Shown here: positions 47,677-57,480 of the stretch, piece after piece
How positions within the stretch are numbered: position 1 is the stretch's first letter
Layout of the letters: each line of letters begins with the position of its first letter
Assembly (NCBI GenBank): GCA_047495785.1
Contig: JBLDXI010000032.1
Span: 1,426,001 to 1,490,000, forward strand
DNA: 64,000 nt
From: Lepidodermella squamata
Taxonomy: Eukaryota; Gastrotricha
Direction of reading: 5' to 3'
Notes under the pieces: model-generated
What the model saw: only the letters and a program-made list of their open reading frames with translations
The model's database searches: none
Told to the model about the DNA's origin: nothing
Position numbers and translations under genes: made by a program

Positions 47677-48423
47677 TTAAAACATGAACAAAAGAAAACT
47701 TGAATCAAGATCACCAACCAGCCTATACTGGAAGCCAGCACAAATCCAAGCTGGGTTGCCATCGTTCAACCCATCGATCTCAATCAGTTCACTCCGCCAG
47801 ATTTGACGAGGCCAGATTGCAATAAAGATACAGATGTCAGTACAAAAGCAGTAGAGAGAGACAGCCCACACAAGAAGCCGTTTAGTACTAGCCTGATGGT
47901 TTGGTCTGTTTGATAGGATGCAAAGACGGCGTTCGTATGAGATCAAAGCGTTCATGTAAGTTCCAAAAGCCCCATGAACATATTGAATCAAAAATATGGC
48001 CGGACAAGTCCAATCATCAGCTTCCCAGTAGCCTGTTCTATTAAAATTGATCGCAAGAGCAACAGTAAAGATCAAAGCGAAAGCGATATTTCTAGCACCG
48101 TTAATCGCAACTAGCTTAGAAAATCGCGTTTAGTCCCCCTTTTGTTCAAATCTATGCAACTAATGATCGTTACTAGAATCACAAAGACCATGATAATTGC
48201 AGACATCAAAAATTGGGCGAGGAGGCTGTTGATCGTAGTCGAGATCATGGAACCAGCCGATGAATTGGGGTCTCGCGGTTTCGTAACCTGAGTTGGGCAA
48301 ATAAACCTGAATACAGCCACCATTGATCAGTCTTGCTTTCAAACATGAAGAGTTGCCTTGCTTTCCGAGTGGCATCATTCCATTTGTTACTGAACTGTTT
48401 AATGTTGAAATATTGCAGCTCAT
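47677..48423 (-). pseudogene. Decayed 7TM receptor gene with frame breaks
   Basis: Minus strand. An Asn/Cys-rich N-terminus (from ATG at 48423), TM1 (FLMSAIIMVFVILVTIISC), TM2 (ARNIAFALIFTVALAI), TM3 with ERR in place of DRY (GTYMNALISYERRLCIL) and TM4-TM5 are readable, but in three different frames. The first break is across a 19-nt GT...CAG stretch and the second across about 14 nt between TM1 and TM2. The reading stops after TM5 at 47677. A partial copy lies at 34891-35090. Unless very unusual introns are removed, the gene is dead. Confidence 0.6.
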
Positions 48424-48429
48424 TTTTGA

Positions 48430-48887
48430 ATGAGAGTGCAGTCAAATAACTGTGAGCTCACAATTTCATCTGTCAGTGTTTTAGTTTTAGACAAGTCCGG
48501 GTGGAAAATAAATCAGTTCTATACGCGTAATGTCACGTCTCCTTTTTGCAAATTAGGCGATGATTTTAGAGAAGATCAAAACCCGCCTTGCAAACGTGGA
48601 ATATGCTGTTCGACCAATCAATGCGAATGCAATGCCGGCTGGACTGGACCTTTTTGCAGCAACCGTAAATTTACTTAATTACTTATACTTTTTCGTGCTT
48701 CAATAAGTGAAAAACGGGAGCTTGGAGCGTAAGTTTCTCATCATTTTAGATCAAATGGGATATCAACAGCGACTGTTTCATTTCAGCCATATGCGACTGT
48801 ATTGATGCAAAGCGATGCCTGATAAAGCCCTCAAACTGCCCCGATGGCACTCCAACGCTACGACTGCAACGAATTTCGATCATTTAA
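48430..48887 (+). CDS. Small EGF-like cysteine-rich protein, 5' part probably missing
   Basis: Two exons, 48430-48664 and 48787-48887, in phase. The first carries an EGF-like module (CKRGICCSTNQCECNAGWTGPFC) after a beta-rich segment, the second a Cys-rich tail (ICDCIDAKRCLIKPSNCPDG) ending at TAA. There is no signal peptide after the ATG at 48430, so upstream coding sequence may have been lost. It abuts the decayed receptor head to head (7 nt between the ATGs). Confidence 0.5.
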
Positions 48888-49419
48888 TCGCTAAAAGTTG
48901 AACCTCAAATTAAGCATTGACGACAAAAGGGCAATAAAAAATTATCTCTCGCTATTCGGAATAATAGTAATTCGCCTTGTTATCCATTATTAATAACTCG
49001 AAATTTGAAAGGAGCGAAAGAGGTGGAAGTCATCGTATTTTATTTTGTTTCTCGACGAATCAAGCAAGTAACTTGCAGAATTGATAAAGAGTAGGCGACT
49101 ACTATACAAAATGGCCACGTCATAATACAGAATAATAAATGCATAATAACACCATGCTGCGATTTTGAAAGCAAGCAAAACATGAAACGGCGCGCAATTT
49201 TTCTTCTTCGTTATTTTACGGCTGAAAGAAGCAGCAGTTGAACAATGTATATTGCCAAATAATTGATGAATATTCTCTCGACGTTATATTTAAAACAAGC
49301 AGCGTAGAAATGGGCGGAATTTTTCGTTTGCGTTGGTCAGGCTAGACTTTACTCAATCATAACTTATAGAAATAACAGTGAAATTAAAGGCAATCAGTCC
49401 GATACACATTTTCCAAGTT
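48888..49419. other. Intergenic, 532 nt
   Basis: Between the EGF-like gene and the 3' end of ARPC1. AT-rich, nothing recognised. Confidence 0.5.
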
Positions 49420-50623
49420 CTAAATTCGTAATGTAGCCATCGACTGTTCCAGGGTTCGCCAGTTCCAAATCACGATTTGCCCGTCGAGTCCACTCGTCGA
49501 GAAAAATGAGACGTCATTGCCGCTTTTCGAATGTGCCACTATGGATGTTATCGTATTTTGATGCACCGTTTTTAGCTCAACGTCCTTCGCCTCGGCCTGA
49601 GCTCGAGAGTCCATACCGCGGAAGGCTGTTAAGGTGGCTGAAAAATTAGCCGTAGAACCGTTGTCTGACGAGCCATTGGTATCGCTCTGCTGCTGTGTAT
49701 CGACACATCGCGGGCCGGTCAGCTTACCAGAAGCAGCTTCGTAGGTGAAAACGTAGGGTGCGCAGTTATAGCCAGCCGCAATTAAGGTGGTTTCATTAAG
49801 CCACAGACAGCATGTAAATGGAAGCAAATTTGTTCGCACTGATGCGATTCTATAATAACAAAATGTTAGGATTTAACAAAAGGTAATGAAGTACAACTCA
49901 CGATTTTGGATTTTGCGCAGACACGACGCAAATTGTCGCATCGTGGCTGACCCAGGCCAATGAGTCACCAGATGGCGAGAACGAAACATCGTGAATCCAA
50001 GAGCCGCCGGTACCTGGGGTCTCAAACTCGGCCACCACATCGGAGAATCCGACCTGGGCACCAGCTGCCCAAGGTCCCGGGTTCGTGTTCTTGTCGTCAA
50101 CCTCCTTGATCATCGACGAGAAAATGCGAACTTTCTTATCGGTCGAGCCACATGCAAGCAAGACATCGTTCGGGTGCCACGATAAACAAGTTGCAGTTGA
50201 CTTGATCGGTTTCTTGATGTGTTTACTAATCCAGAAGTTATGTTGTTCGTCGAGATAACAGACAGAAATAAGTTTAGAGCCGGTGGCTACGGCGAATTTT
50301 CGTTCGGTCGGCGACCATTTGCAGCAGGTAGCGGCACGATTAACGCGGAGCGCAACGAGAGACGGTTTCCATTTACCAGATTCTAGCGCCCAGACAAAAG
50401 CGTTTCTGTCGGAGCCGCATGTTACGATTTTATCATCCTTCTTGGACCAATCGATGCAATTGACACGTTGGGTATGCTCGGTCAACAAATGCTCCAATTG
50501 GCCGGTTTTAGCGTCGTAAATATGGACCTCAGCATTGTTTGGTGATAGAGCTATTTTGGTTCGGCCAGCGTTCCAAGAGTGCGTTTGAAGCGGCTCAGAA
50601 ACATAGTTGAAAGGACTAGCCAT
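49420..50623 (-). CDS. ARPC1: Arp2/3 complex subunit 1 (WD40)
   Basis: Two exons on the minus strand, 50623-49902 and 49849-49420, 383 residues (human ARPC1A/B 370-372). It is a seven-bladed WD40 propeller. Clear matches: IALSPNNAEVHIYDAKTG, CIDWSKKDDKIVTCGSDRNAFVW, LRVNRAATCCKWSPTERKFAV, HIKKPIKSTATCLSWHPNDVLLACGS, and the closing SGLDGQIVIWNWRTLE. The insert near residue 315, rich in Ser/Asn, corresponds to the variable loop that contacts Arp2/3 activators. It acts in branched actin nucleation. Confidence 0.96.
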
Positions 50624-51162
50624 AACTGATTTTAATAAACGTCAACTACAGTCAGTAAACATGCAAACTCAATCTTTTAAAAAGCATTGAGAGAAGGTAC
50701 ATAGTACGTCCCAGTTAGGAAACAGGAAACTGCTCAAGTATTCAAGTAACTAGGACTGTCATACAAATGGAAGAAAACTCGTCACTCGTCAAAGCTTTTC
50801 GAGTGGCTTTTCTCAAAGGTAGCCCCGCTTCCCGCTTCAAGGCTTCAAGGATAGAAGCGTAAGGAGTCCGCTGTTAACCTAGCTAGTAGCTCGCATGTCA
50901 CAACACTCAAAGCGGCACCTAAGTGGATGGGGAACAGGGGTCAGCCGTGGGACAGTAAGCGAGCAGGCATCTTGAAAATGTTGAAACCGGCTTCCAAATC
51001 AACCCCCCCTGTTCCTAGATCATCTCAAAAACGCTGCACGATTTGCGGCGGTATTTGGTTTTCACCCAAATTTAAGACTCACAAATTGCAAAATTCTAAT
51101 AAAAAATCTGCCAAATGTAGCTATTCGCCCGACGCAGCGCAATAAATATCAATTATATTTTA
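50624..51162. other. ARPC1 upstream region with a zinc-finger-like ORF
   Basis: Contains a plus-strand open stretch, 50927-51145, with RCTICGGIWFSPKFKTHK and a later SAKC, a possible CCHC zinc finger. It may be a host exon or debris of another LINE. The first ~150 nt are the ARPC1 promoter region. No other feature seen. Confidence 0.35.
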
Positions 51163-51220
51163 ATGACCTTCACCAGCTTGATTGGCGCGAAATGGAAATC
51201 GCCTGATTCATCTTTCAGGT

Positions 51221-51233
51221 TGGCAGATGTCCA
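51221..51233. repeat. Target-site duplication, 5' copy
   Basis: TGGCAGATGTCCA, identical to 55092-55104. Confidence 0.8.
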
Positions 51234-51766
51234 TCACACGCGAAAAAGAAGATCACCAACAAGTTGACAGCCTATTTGTGTCTGGATTGGGCGCTACCTC
51301 CCCTACGGACTTTATCGATCAGGTGAAAGCCCTGGCGATTGACGAAGATATCAAAAACGCTCTAACATCGGACGTCGTGGAAAAAGTTATTCATCTCCCC
51401 CCGCGACAAGGCCAAACTCGCCCAACAGCTACAGTTGTGTGTTACACCAAGTTGTCTGACGACAATCGGCGCAAAATACTCGATCGCTCATCCTTCCCCA
51501 AGCTAGCATTGGGTGGGCTCAAAGTCTACCCTTCCAAAGGACCAATGGAGAGATCCACTCGTGCTGCCCTCGCAGCCAAGAAGAAATCTCTGATGGAGCA
51601 ACACAATGCAGCACTTACGTACGCGGACATTGTGGCAAACCGGCTGTTCACCAATCTTGGTAACTATCAATATTGCTTTGTTACAGGATTGATCGTGCCT
51701 GCTACGGGCCCGGCCGAGAACCATGTTCCCCCATGGCGGGCACCAGGTAATGAAATGTCGCAATAG
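51234..51766 (+). CDS. LINE ORF1 product, N-terminally truncated
   Basis: Open from the element's 5' junction to TAG at 51764-51766. The first in-frame ATG (51228) is supplied by the target site. The central part (TATVVCYTKLSDDNRRKILDR... then GGLKVYPSKGPMERSTRAALAAKK) resembles the RRM-like nucleic-acid-binding domain and following basic helix of LINE ORF1 proteins. It is in the same frame as ORF2, from which it is parted by only one stop codon. Confidence 0.6.
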
Positions 51767-51769
51767 GTT

Positions 51770-54700
51770 TTGCTGAAAACTAGTGACTGGAACTTTTCTA
51801 TTTTGTTTTGGAACATTCATTCGGGTCTTAAAGCTGAAAACCACATGAAAACCCTGAAACAATTCTTAATCTTTGCCTTGGTCGAAACCTTCGGTACGGA
51901 ACCAAAGTCTATATCTGGTTACGCAATATTCTCCGCCCCTCCTGTTCGTGACATCAATACCAAAAGTATTAGTGGCGGCATGACCGTCGCTATTCGTAAA
52001 GACTTGAAACCATCCTTACTTTTCTCTAATGAATCGATAATTCTAGTTAGAGTCCAGGCAAAATTGTTACGTGGCGTGAATACCATCATGGGACTCTTTA
52101 TCGTCTATAATCGACCATACTCGGCTACCAGTCAAATTCAAGTTTTAGAAAAAATAACTAGTTTACATGACACTTATTCATCGACTTATGACGTTCCTTT
52201 GTTAGTCGGAGACTTCAACATAAGAATAGGCAATCAGTCGGAAACCTTAACTGATGACGAAGCTTTCTACCCACTAGCGCCTCGCAGATCCAAGGACACT
52301 AGTGTATCCACCTCTAGCGTGGTCAAACATTTTTTCTCTATGTGTAATCATATGTCCTGTTATGTCGCGAATGGTCGCTGCAGTGGCGACCGTCAAGGCG
52401 AATTCACCTTTGTTGGCCACAACGGTCAATCCGTGATCGATTACTGTCTCCTTCCTCCAGATTTGCTGGCGAGCAAATTCTCAACTTTTTCTGTTCGCCA
52501 GGATATCATTAACTCTGACCACTTTCCCATAGCATACTATTTGAAATCAGATGAGATCACATTTAAGCAGACTAGCGCTTCCACGTCTTATACTAAGGTG
52601 CACTTCGATTCAGGTGCGTTCCATAATCACCTTTTAAATACTGACATCGACTCATTTGCGGATAACTTACCTCAAATGCCTAACGATGCTTTGCGCTCTA
52701 CGCTAGATCTTATCAGTAATTTTGCCACTAGAGGCCACATCCCTTATGATACTAAAATTATCGAGGCCGACTCGACCCGCCCGGATGTCGGGGATCATGT
52801 GAATTTTTGTTTATACAGAAAACAAGCTAACGCCTCGCGCAAAATGCGCCGCATATTAAATCGTAACAAGGAAATATCAGTAATCAACAGCGATAAAACT
52901 AAACGTTCTCTCTGGGTGGCTTTCAAAACAGCGCCTCTTTCTCCCCAAAATCAACCGCAGATGCACGAATGGGTCGAATTTTTCGGGGAGCTCTACCGAA
53001 ATCGGAATGTTGTCTCACCCCCACTCGAACTCACAACATCAGACCCAATACTGGATGCTCCTTTGACTATTGACGAAGTCAAAATGGCCATAGAACTTCA
53101 AAAAGCAGGTAAGGCGCCCGGCCCGGATGGTATTACAGCTGAATTCATGCAACACAGTGACCTGAATGTTTCTTTTTTCAGCAAGACGCTCTTTAAAATT
53201 TTTGAACCGTGTTTCCTTAGCTACACCCTGCCATCGGGACTAAATTTGTCTCTGTTTTGCACCTTGTTCAAAAAAGGTGACTCCTCTAAGCCGGACAACT
53301 ACCGGCCATTATCTCTTTTATCCGTAATATACAAAACTTATTCTACTATACTGAAATTGAGACTGGAAAAGTGGTGTAGAATTCACTCGATCATACCTGA
53401 AGAGCAGTTTGGTTTCGAAAAAGGATTATCGCGCTTACACGCGGCTTTCGTCCTTCAGTCGTTGGCGACGTACCAAATCCACGTTCGCGGTAGAATGCTC
53501 TTTATATGTTTAATCGACTTTACTAAAGCTTTCGACTGCGTTCCTCACAACCGTCTTATATGGAAATGCCAGCGATTAGGTATCTCATCTTCCTTTGCCA
53601 AGAGATTGAACTCTCTCTATTCCGACGCTAAAGCCAAAGTGCGAGTTGGCAGCAAACTGTCTATTGCAGACATCGCCATTGAACGCGGTGTTAGACAGGG
53701 TGACGTCTTAGGTCCCCTAATGTACAATCTGTATACCGCCGATTTGCCTCTTCATCTGGCTGAGAATGCCAAAAATCTATCAGACATTCCTAAGTTACTT
53801 TCTACCAAGGTACTTTGCGTATTATATGCGGACGACTCCACACCCACTGCAACTAACGCGGTGGATTTGCAAATACAGATTGATGCTATGTCGACGTATT
53901 CTACTAGAGAAGGGCTCAGCCCTAACCCCGGTAAAACGAAAGTTATCATTTTTTCCCAAGCTCCTGTTTCACCTGACCGTTACTCCTTTAATATGAACGG
54001 CGTACCTCTCAAAGTTGTAAAATCTGATTTCTACCTAGGCGTACCGATATCCAGCGACTTGAGCTGGTTTGAAGCTATTGAAAATGCGCTTACACGTGGC
54101 AATAGCTGTTACAACGCTCTTTCCTCTCATAGGATCAAATTGAGTATGATAGAACGCAATAACTTGGATACACTATTTTGTAGCAAAATTGAAGCGGCGA
54201 TGCTTGCAGGCTCCGAACTCTGGGGCCTCTTCGCCCCTAGCCGTGTTGCTAAATTGGACAGCGTCTGTTATAAGTATTATAAAAGAGCGCGCGACATTCC
54301 GTACAATGCGTCTAGTTTATCAACTGGTTTTGTTATGGGACTTATTCCCCCTAGCCTAAAGGCGAAACTCAATGCAGTCAAGTTTACATGTGAGCTGACG
54401 AAATGTGCCAACCCCTTAGTGAATGATGCTTTTTCTTTTTACTTCCATTCTCGTCCGAAGATGGGTGTCTTAAATCCCATCCACGCAACTCGTAAATTTC
54501 TATTATCCTACAATCTGCCTCCCGACTTCTGGTTTATGCGTGACCCGGCAGTCATGGAGCAATTTTTCAACCTAGTCAAAGACTGCTATGTTTCTGAACT
54601 ATCTGTCAAATTTCATAATAAATATAATGCCAGCTACCTATTAGCCAGGGACGGTTACTTTGGCATTAGTAAGATATTCGAAAATTATCCACCTGACCTT

Positions 54701-54970
54701 AGAAATACTGCTCTGCGAGTCGTCACGAACACCGTCTTTCGCCGTATCGAACATTTTATTTTCAGAATTGATGATGTTACATGTATGTTCTGTGGTAACG
54801 TTACTCCTCTGAGCCAGTTAGCCTACCATATTTCTTACGACTGTTTATCTGTTGCTGGCCACGACCCTGCAAGGCTGCTTAGTGCTGACAATAGAATTGT
54901 AAAAAATACCTTAATTTTCTTCAAACGTCTGGAGAAAATAGTTAGCACAGCCATTCAAACTACTGTCTGA
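51770..54970 (+). CDS. LINE ORF2: endonuclease-reverse transcriptase
   Basis: About 1,066 codons open to TGA at 54968-54970. No ATG lies at its 5' end; the endonuclease begins at once with ILFWNIHSG (catalytic Asn), then LVETFGTE, LVGDFNIRIG, SVIDYCLLPPDL and SDHFPIAYYL, all key residues present. The reverse transcriptase shows GKAPGPDGITAEFM, CLIDFTKAFDCVPHNRLIW, GVRQGDVLGPLMYNLYTADLP and the catalytic YADD (53825-53836). A Cys-rich knuckle, CMFCGN...LAYHISYDC, lies near the end. Without an ATG, ORF2 must start by readthrough of the TAG, re-initiation or an unusual start codon. Confidence 0.93.
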   Translation: MLKTSDWNFSILFWNIHSGLKAENHMKTLKQFLIFALVETFGTEPKSISGYAIFSAPPVRDINTKSISGGMTVAIRKDLKPSLLFSNESIILVRVQAKLLRGVNTIMGLFIVYNRPYSATSQIQVLEKITSLHDTYSSTYDVPLLVGDFNIRIGNQSETLTDDEAFYPLAPRRSKDTSVSTSSVVKHFFSMCNHMSCYVANGRCSGDRQGEFTFVGHNGQSVIDYCLLPPDLLASKFSTFSVRQDIINSDHFPIAYYLKSDEITFKQTSASTSYTKVHFDSGAFHNHLLNTDIDSFADNLPQMPNDALRSTLDLISNFATRGHIPYDTKIIEADSTRPDVGDHVNFCLYRKQANASRKMRRILNRNKEISVINSDKTKRSLWVAFKTAPLSPQNQPQMHEWVEFFGELYRNRNVVSPPLELTTSDPILDAPLTIDEVKMAIELQKAGKAPGPDGITAEFMQHSDLNVSFFSKTLFKIFEPCFLSYTLPSGLNLSLFCTLFKKGDSSKPDNYRPLSLLSVIYKTYSTILKLRLEKWCRIHSIIPEEQFGFEKGLSRLHAAFVLQSLATYQIHVRGRMLFICLIDFTKAFDCVPHNRLIWKCQRLGISSSFAKRLNSLYSDAKAKVRVGSKLSIADIAIERGVRQGDVLGPLMYNLYTADLPLHLAENAKNLSDIPKLLSTKVLCVLYADDSTPTATNAVDLQIQIDAMSTYSTREGLSPNPGKTKVIIFSQAPVSPDRYSFNMNGVPLKVVKSDFYLGVPISSDLSWFEAIENALTRGNSCYNALSSHRIKLSMIERNNLDTLFCSKIEAAMLAGSELWGLFAPSRVAKLDSVCYKYYKRARDIPYNASSLSTGFVMGLIPPSLKAKLNAVKFTCELTKCANPLVNDAFSFYFHSRPKMGVLNPIHATRKFLLSYNLPPDFWFMRDPAVMEQFFNLVKDCYVSELSVKFHNKYNASYLLARDGYFGISKIFENYPPDLRNTALRVVTNTVFRRIEHFIFRIDDVTCMFCGNVTPLSQLAYHISYDCLSVAGHDPARLLSADNRIVKNTLIFFKRLEKIVSTAIQTTV

Positions 54971-55060
54971 GGATTGGCAAATTACCTTTGACAATAGGGC
55001 TTTCCTCTGCCCAATGATCTAATTTGCTTTCTAGGGATCCTGAGGTTCCCTAGTTATGAG

Positions 55061-55091
55061 GGCAGGCAGGCAGGCAGGCAGGCAGGCAGGC
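55061..55091 (+). repeat. (GGCA)n tail of the LINE
   Basis: Nearly eight perfect GGCA units at the 3' end of the element. Confidence 0.95.
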
Positions 55092-55104
55092 TGGCAGATG
55101 TCCA
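55092..55104. repeat. Target-site duplication, 3' copy
   Basis: TGGCAGATGTCCA, identical to 51221-51233. Confidence 0.8.
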
Positions 55105-55183
55105 AGAAAAGCTGGGCTCCTTGGCGACGAAGAAGATGTCGAAGCCAGAATACGTCTATCATCTGCGGCCTTCGGTAAAATGA

Positions 55184-55605
55184 ATAAGCTAATAATGAAT
55201 TTATTTTACTTGTGATGGCGGCTAATCCAGTTGCTTTGCAAACCTGCATTTCACAACTCTTATTATGTTTTATGTTGTAAGGCATTTCGTGGGTTTTCCC
55301 GCAACGACTGACTTGCTATACAAAAGTATCTCGGGATTTTAACAGAACGCAACGAGCGTCGCGCATTTCCATTTTTAATTATCACTTCCACGAGTCTTAT
55401 CTTCAGTGGCATCTATGTTGTTGCTTGTTGCAGCGTTACGCGTGGCATGATATCTGGTGGATTCGATTTTCAATTTGTTTAGATTATCTCAATTGCATAT
55501 GGAGTACTCATCATTGGTTAATTTCTAACTTCAGTACTTGATATCTTAACTTGGCCGCCCCTTAGTGCGTTACATTGTTGTATTTTGTATTCCGTTGGCT
55601 GAAAC
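55184..55605. other. Intergenic before the AAA-domain gene
   Basis: 422 nt, AT-rich; nothing beyond a presumed promoter. Confidence 0.5.
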
Positions 55606-57284
55606 ATGGCTGCACCATTGCCGTTGGCTGTCGTTGCGGTGGGAGTTGGTGGTGCAATTGTTGGAGCTGCGGCCTTAATCTCTGGTGCTACTGTAGCTAC
55701 GATTGCATTGGTGAATTTGATGAATCCTTTCCATCCTGATGAAGAAGATCTTGTCGCTAATTCGAGTGACCAGCCTGATTTGTGTGACATCAATTTATAC
55801 TTCGTTCAGCTGAAGTTCTCCAGATCTGCCTTCTTGCACACTGCGCTCTACGTTGAACGCAGTTCATCAGCTGATGCACGTAAAATTCGTTATTTCTACG
55901 AAGTCAACGGCGCTGATGCTGGCATTTGCGAAGTGTTGCATGCTGTTAACGAAAAGGTGGAGAGTATTCTGAGTGAAAAAATCCTGATTGCTTCCTTAGC
56001 AGATTACTCATGGAACATGTTCCTGTCTCGCTTTCTAAAAAAGCAACGCCTGCCATTTTATTCGTTGTTTGATCAAAATTGCAGTCATTTTTGTCTGCGC
56101 ATCTTGGATTCGATGAAAAATGATTTGAAAAGTGGTGTTAATTTGGAAAAGGTCGAGGAAGTGAAAACGTTTTTGCTGAAAACAATGGGTAGAGATAACA
56201 TAGCCCGAGGCGCATTTTATCCACTAGCTACTGCACTCAATCGTTCAGATGCTTCGAAGGGCTTTGGTGGTTCAAGCAAAAAATTATTACCCGTTACATC
56301 CGCGAGCGTTGTCTTCCATTTCTGCCTGAAGGTCGACTCTTTTGACGCCGACATAAAGAATCGCCCGAAGTTAATGGTAGATAAGGCAAATGCTGATCTA
56401 GTCGGTAAACTGAAGAAGTCTCTGATCACCGATTTTTCATCACTACTCCCTCCGTCTTACTTCAATTGCTGTGATAATGAGCAATCATGCGACTGTCCGA
56501 AAAAAGTTCTGGTCAGACTGATAGAAAGCGGCTCGGCAAATGGAGTTCTATTGTTCGGACCCCCAGGCATAGGAAAATCAGCCCTAATTGCTGCTAGCTG
56601 CGCCGCTGTTTCGAACGATTTCGTCGTCTTCAAAATCACGAATAGCCTCATTGAATACTCCATGTCCGACGCAAGAGACCGTATTCAGCTTTTGCTGGAC
56701 ATGGCTCAGTGTTATGCCCCATCAATCCTAATTTTTGACGACGTTGAGGACCTACTAATGGACCCTCAGACTGCTTCTATACTGCGAAGCCGCCTTGACT
56801 TGTTACAATCTGAGTCGCATCGTGTTGTTATTTTGGCGAGTTCGACTAGTCCTTGGAGCCTAGAGCACGCTCTACTGACCAGATTTATTCCTGTTTATTT
56901 GAGGTTTGATCGTCTTTAATTGCATTCAACTCATTTATCTCTAGTTTTCCTAATTTTAGATTGCCTTCGCCAGTTAAAAGAGCTAAAATGCTGAAAGTAT
57001 TCACTTCGAAAACTCGTGCTGACGACGAGCTCTCATTCGAAGATTTATCCGATTTGCTGAAAGAGTATTCACCACGTGATCTTGCAAATTTATGCAAACT
57101 GGTCAAAGCTTCCGTCAATCCGCCAGATTTTATGAAAGCATCTGATTTTCACGCTGCTGCTCGCATCGTCAAGCCTACTATTTCGTCCAGAATGCGAGGA
57201 GTTTACGACCAGTGGGCTGAGAATCGTGACACGTCTACCTTATTGGACATTCCTGAAAAGGCTGGAAATCCGCCTCCTTATTAG
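55606..57284 (+). CDS. Hydrophobic N-terminus + NlpC/LRAT-like domain + divergent AAA ATPase
   Basis: Two exons, 55606-56903 and 56960-57284, in phase, 540 residues. Residues 7-38 form a Gly/Ala-rich membrane segment. Residues ~60-190 look like a circularly permuted papain fold: His78 in FLHTALYVE, and Cys159/His161 in DQNCSHFCLRIL, the H...NC.HF pattern of LRAT, PPPDE and related hydrolases. Residues ~300-500 are an AAA module like the VPS4/spastin/katanin group: Walker A GPPGIGKS (318-325), Walker B ILIFDDVEDLL with Asp for the catalytic Glu, and SSTSPWSLEHALLTRF where sensor-1 Asn is Ser. The helical lid LSFEDLSDLLKEYSPRDLANLCKL follows. I know of no described protein with this order. A membrane-bound unfoldase or lipid/protein hydrolase is a guess. 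Confidence 0.65.
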
Positions 57285-57480
57285 TGATTTCTAACTTACC
57301 ATGACTTCTTTTCTTCCTTCAATCAGGGTGATATATAATCATATTTATTCCTGTCTTCCTCCTTGAAACTTACAATTTTGGAGTATTTTTTTGTTTGATC
57401 GCTGATAAAATCAATTATTTGCTGATTGCTGAGATGTTTTACCAATAAAATTGTTGGAATATCAGATTTTAGACCACCGA

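Larger units (their letters stand above)
51234..55091 (+). mobile_element. Non-LTR retrotransposon (Jockey/CR1-like LINE), 5'-truncated, ORF2 intact
   Basis: A 3.86-kb insertion between 13-bp direct repeats. It carries the end of ORF1, a full ORF2 with apurinic-type endonuclease and reverse transcriptase, a ~90-nt 3' UTR and a (GGCA)n tail that runs straight into the 3' target-site copy. Variable-length target duplication plus simple-repeat tail are typical of LINEs primed at the target. ORF1 has no start inside the element, so it looks 5' truncated. Perfect target copies and intact ORF2 argue for a young insertion. Clade assignment is tentative. Confidence 0.88.
51163..55183 (+). pseudogene. 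Small host ORF split by the LINE insertion
   Basis: An ATG at 51163 opens a frame into the target-site copy at 51221-51233. The same frame resumes after the second target-site copy (55105) and runs to TGA at 55181-55183. Leaving out the retrotransposon and one target copy gives a continuous 49-codon frame with Lys/Ser-rich, protein-like content (KKMSKPEYVYHLRPSVK at its end). Whether it was ever translated is unknown, and no family is recognised. Confidence 0.4.

Noticed and set aside
51211-51221. TCTTTCAG|GT as a splice acceptor before ORF1
   Set aside because: Plausible by consensus, but the 13-bp target duplication and the host frame that rejoins across the element explain the junction better.
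51182-51230. Upstream extension of LINE ORF1 from a TTG at 51182
   Set aside because: This part lies before the target-site duplication and belongs to the host sequence.
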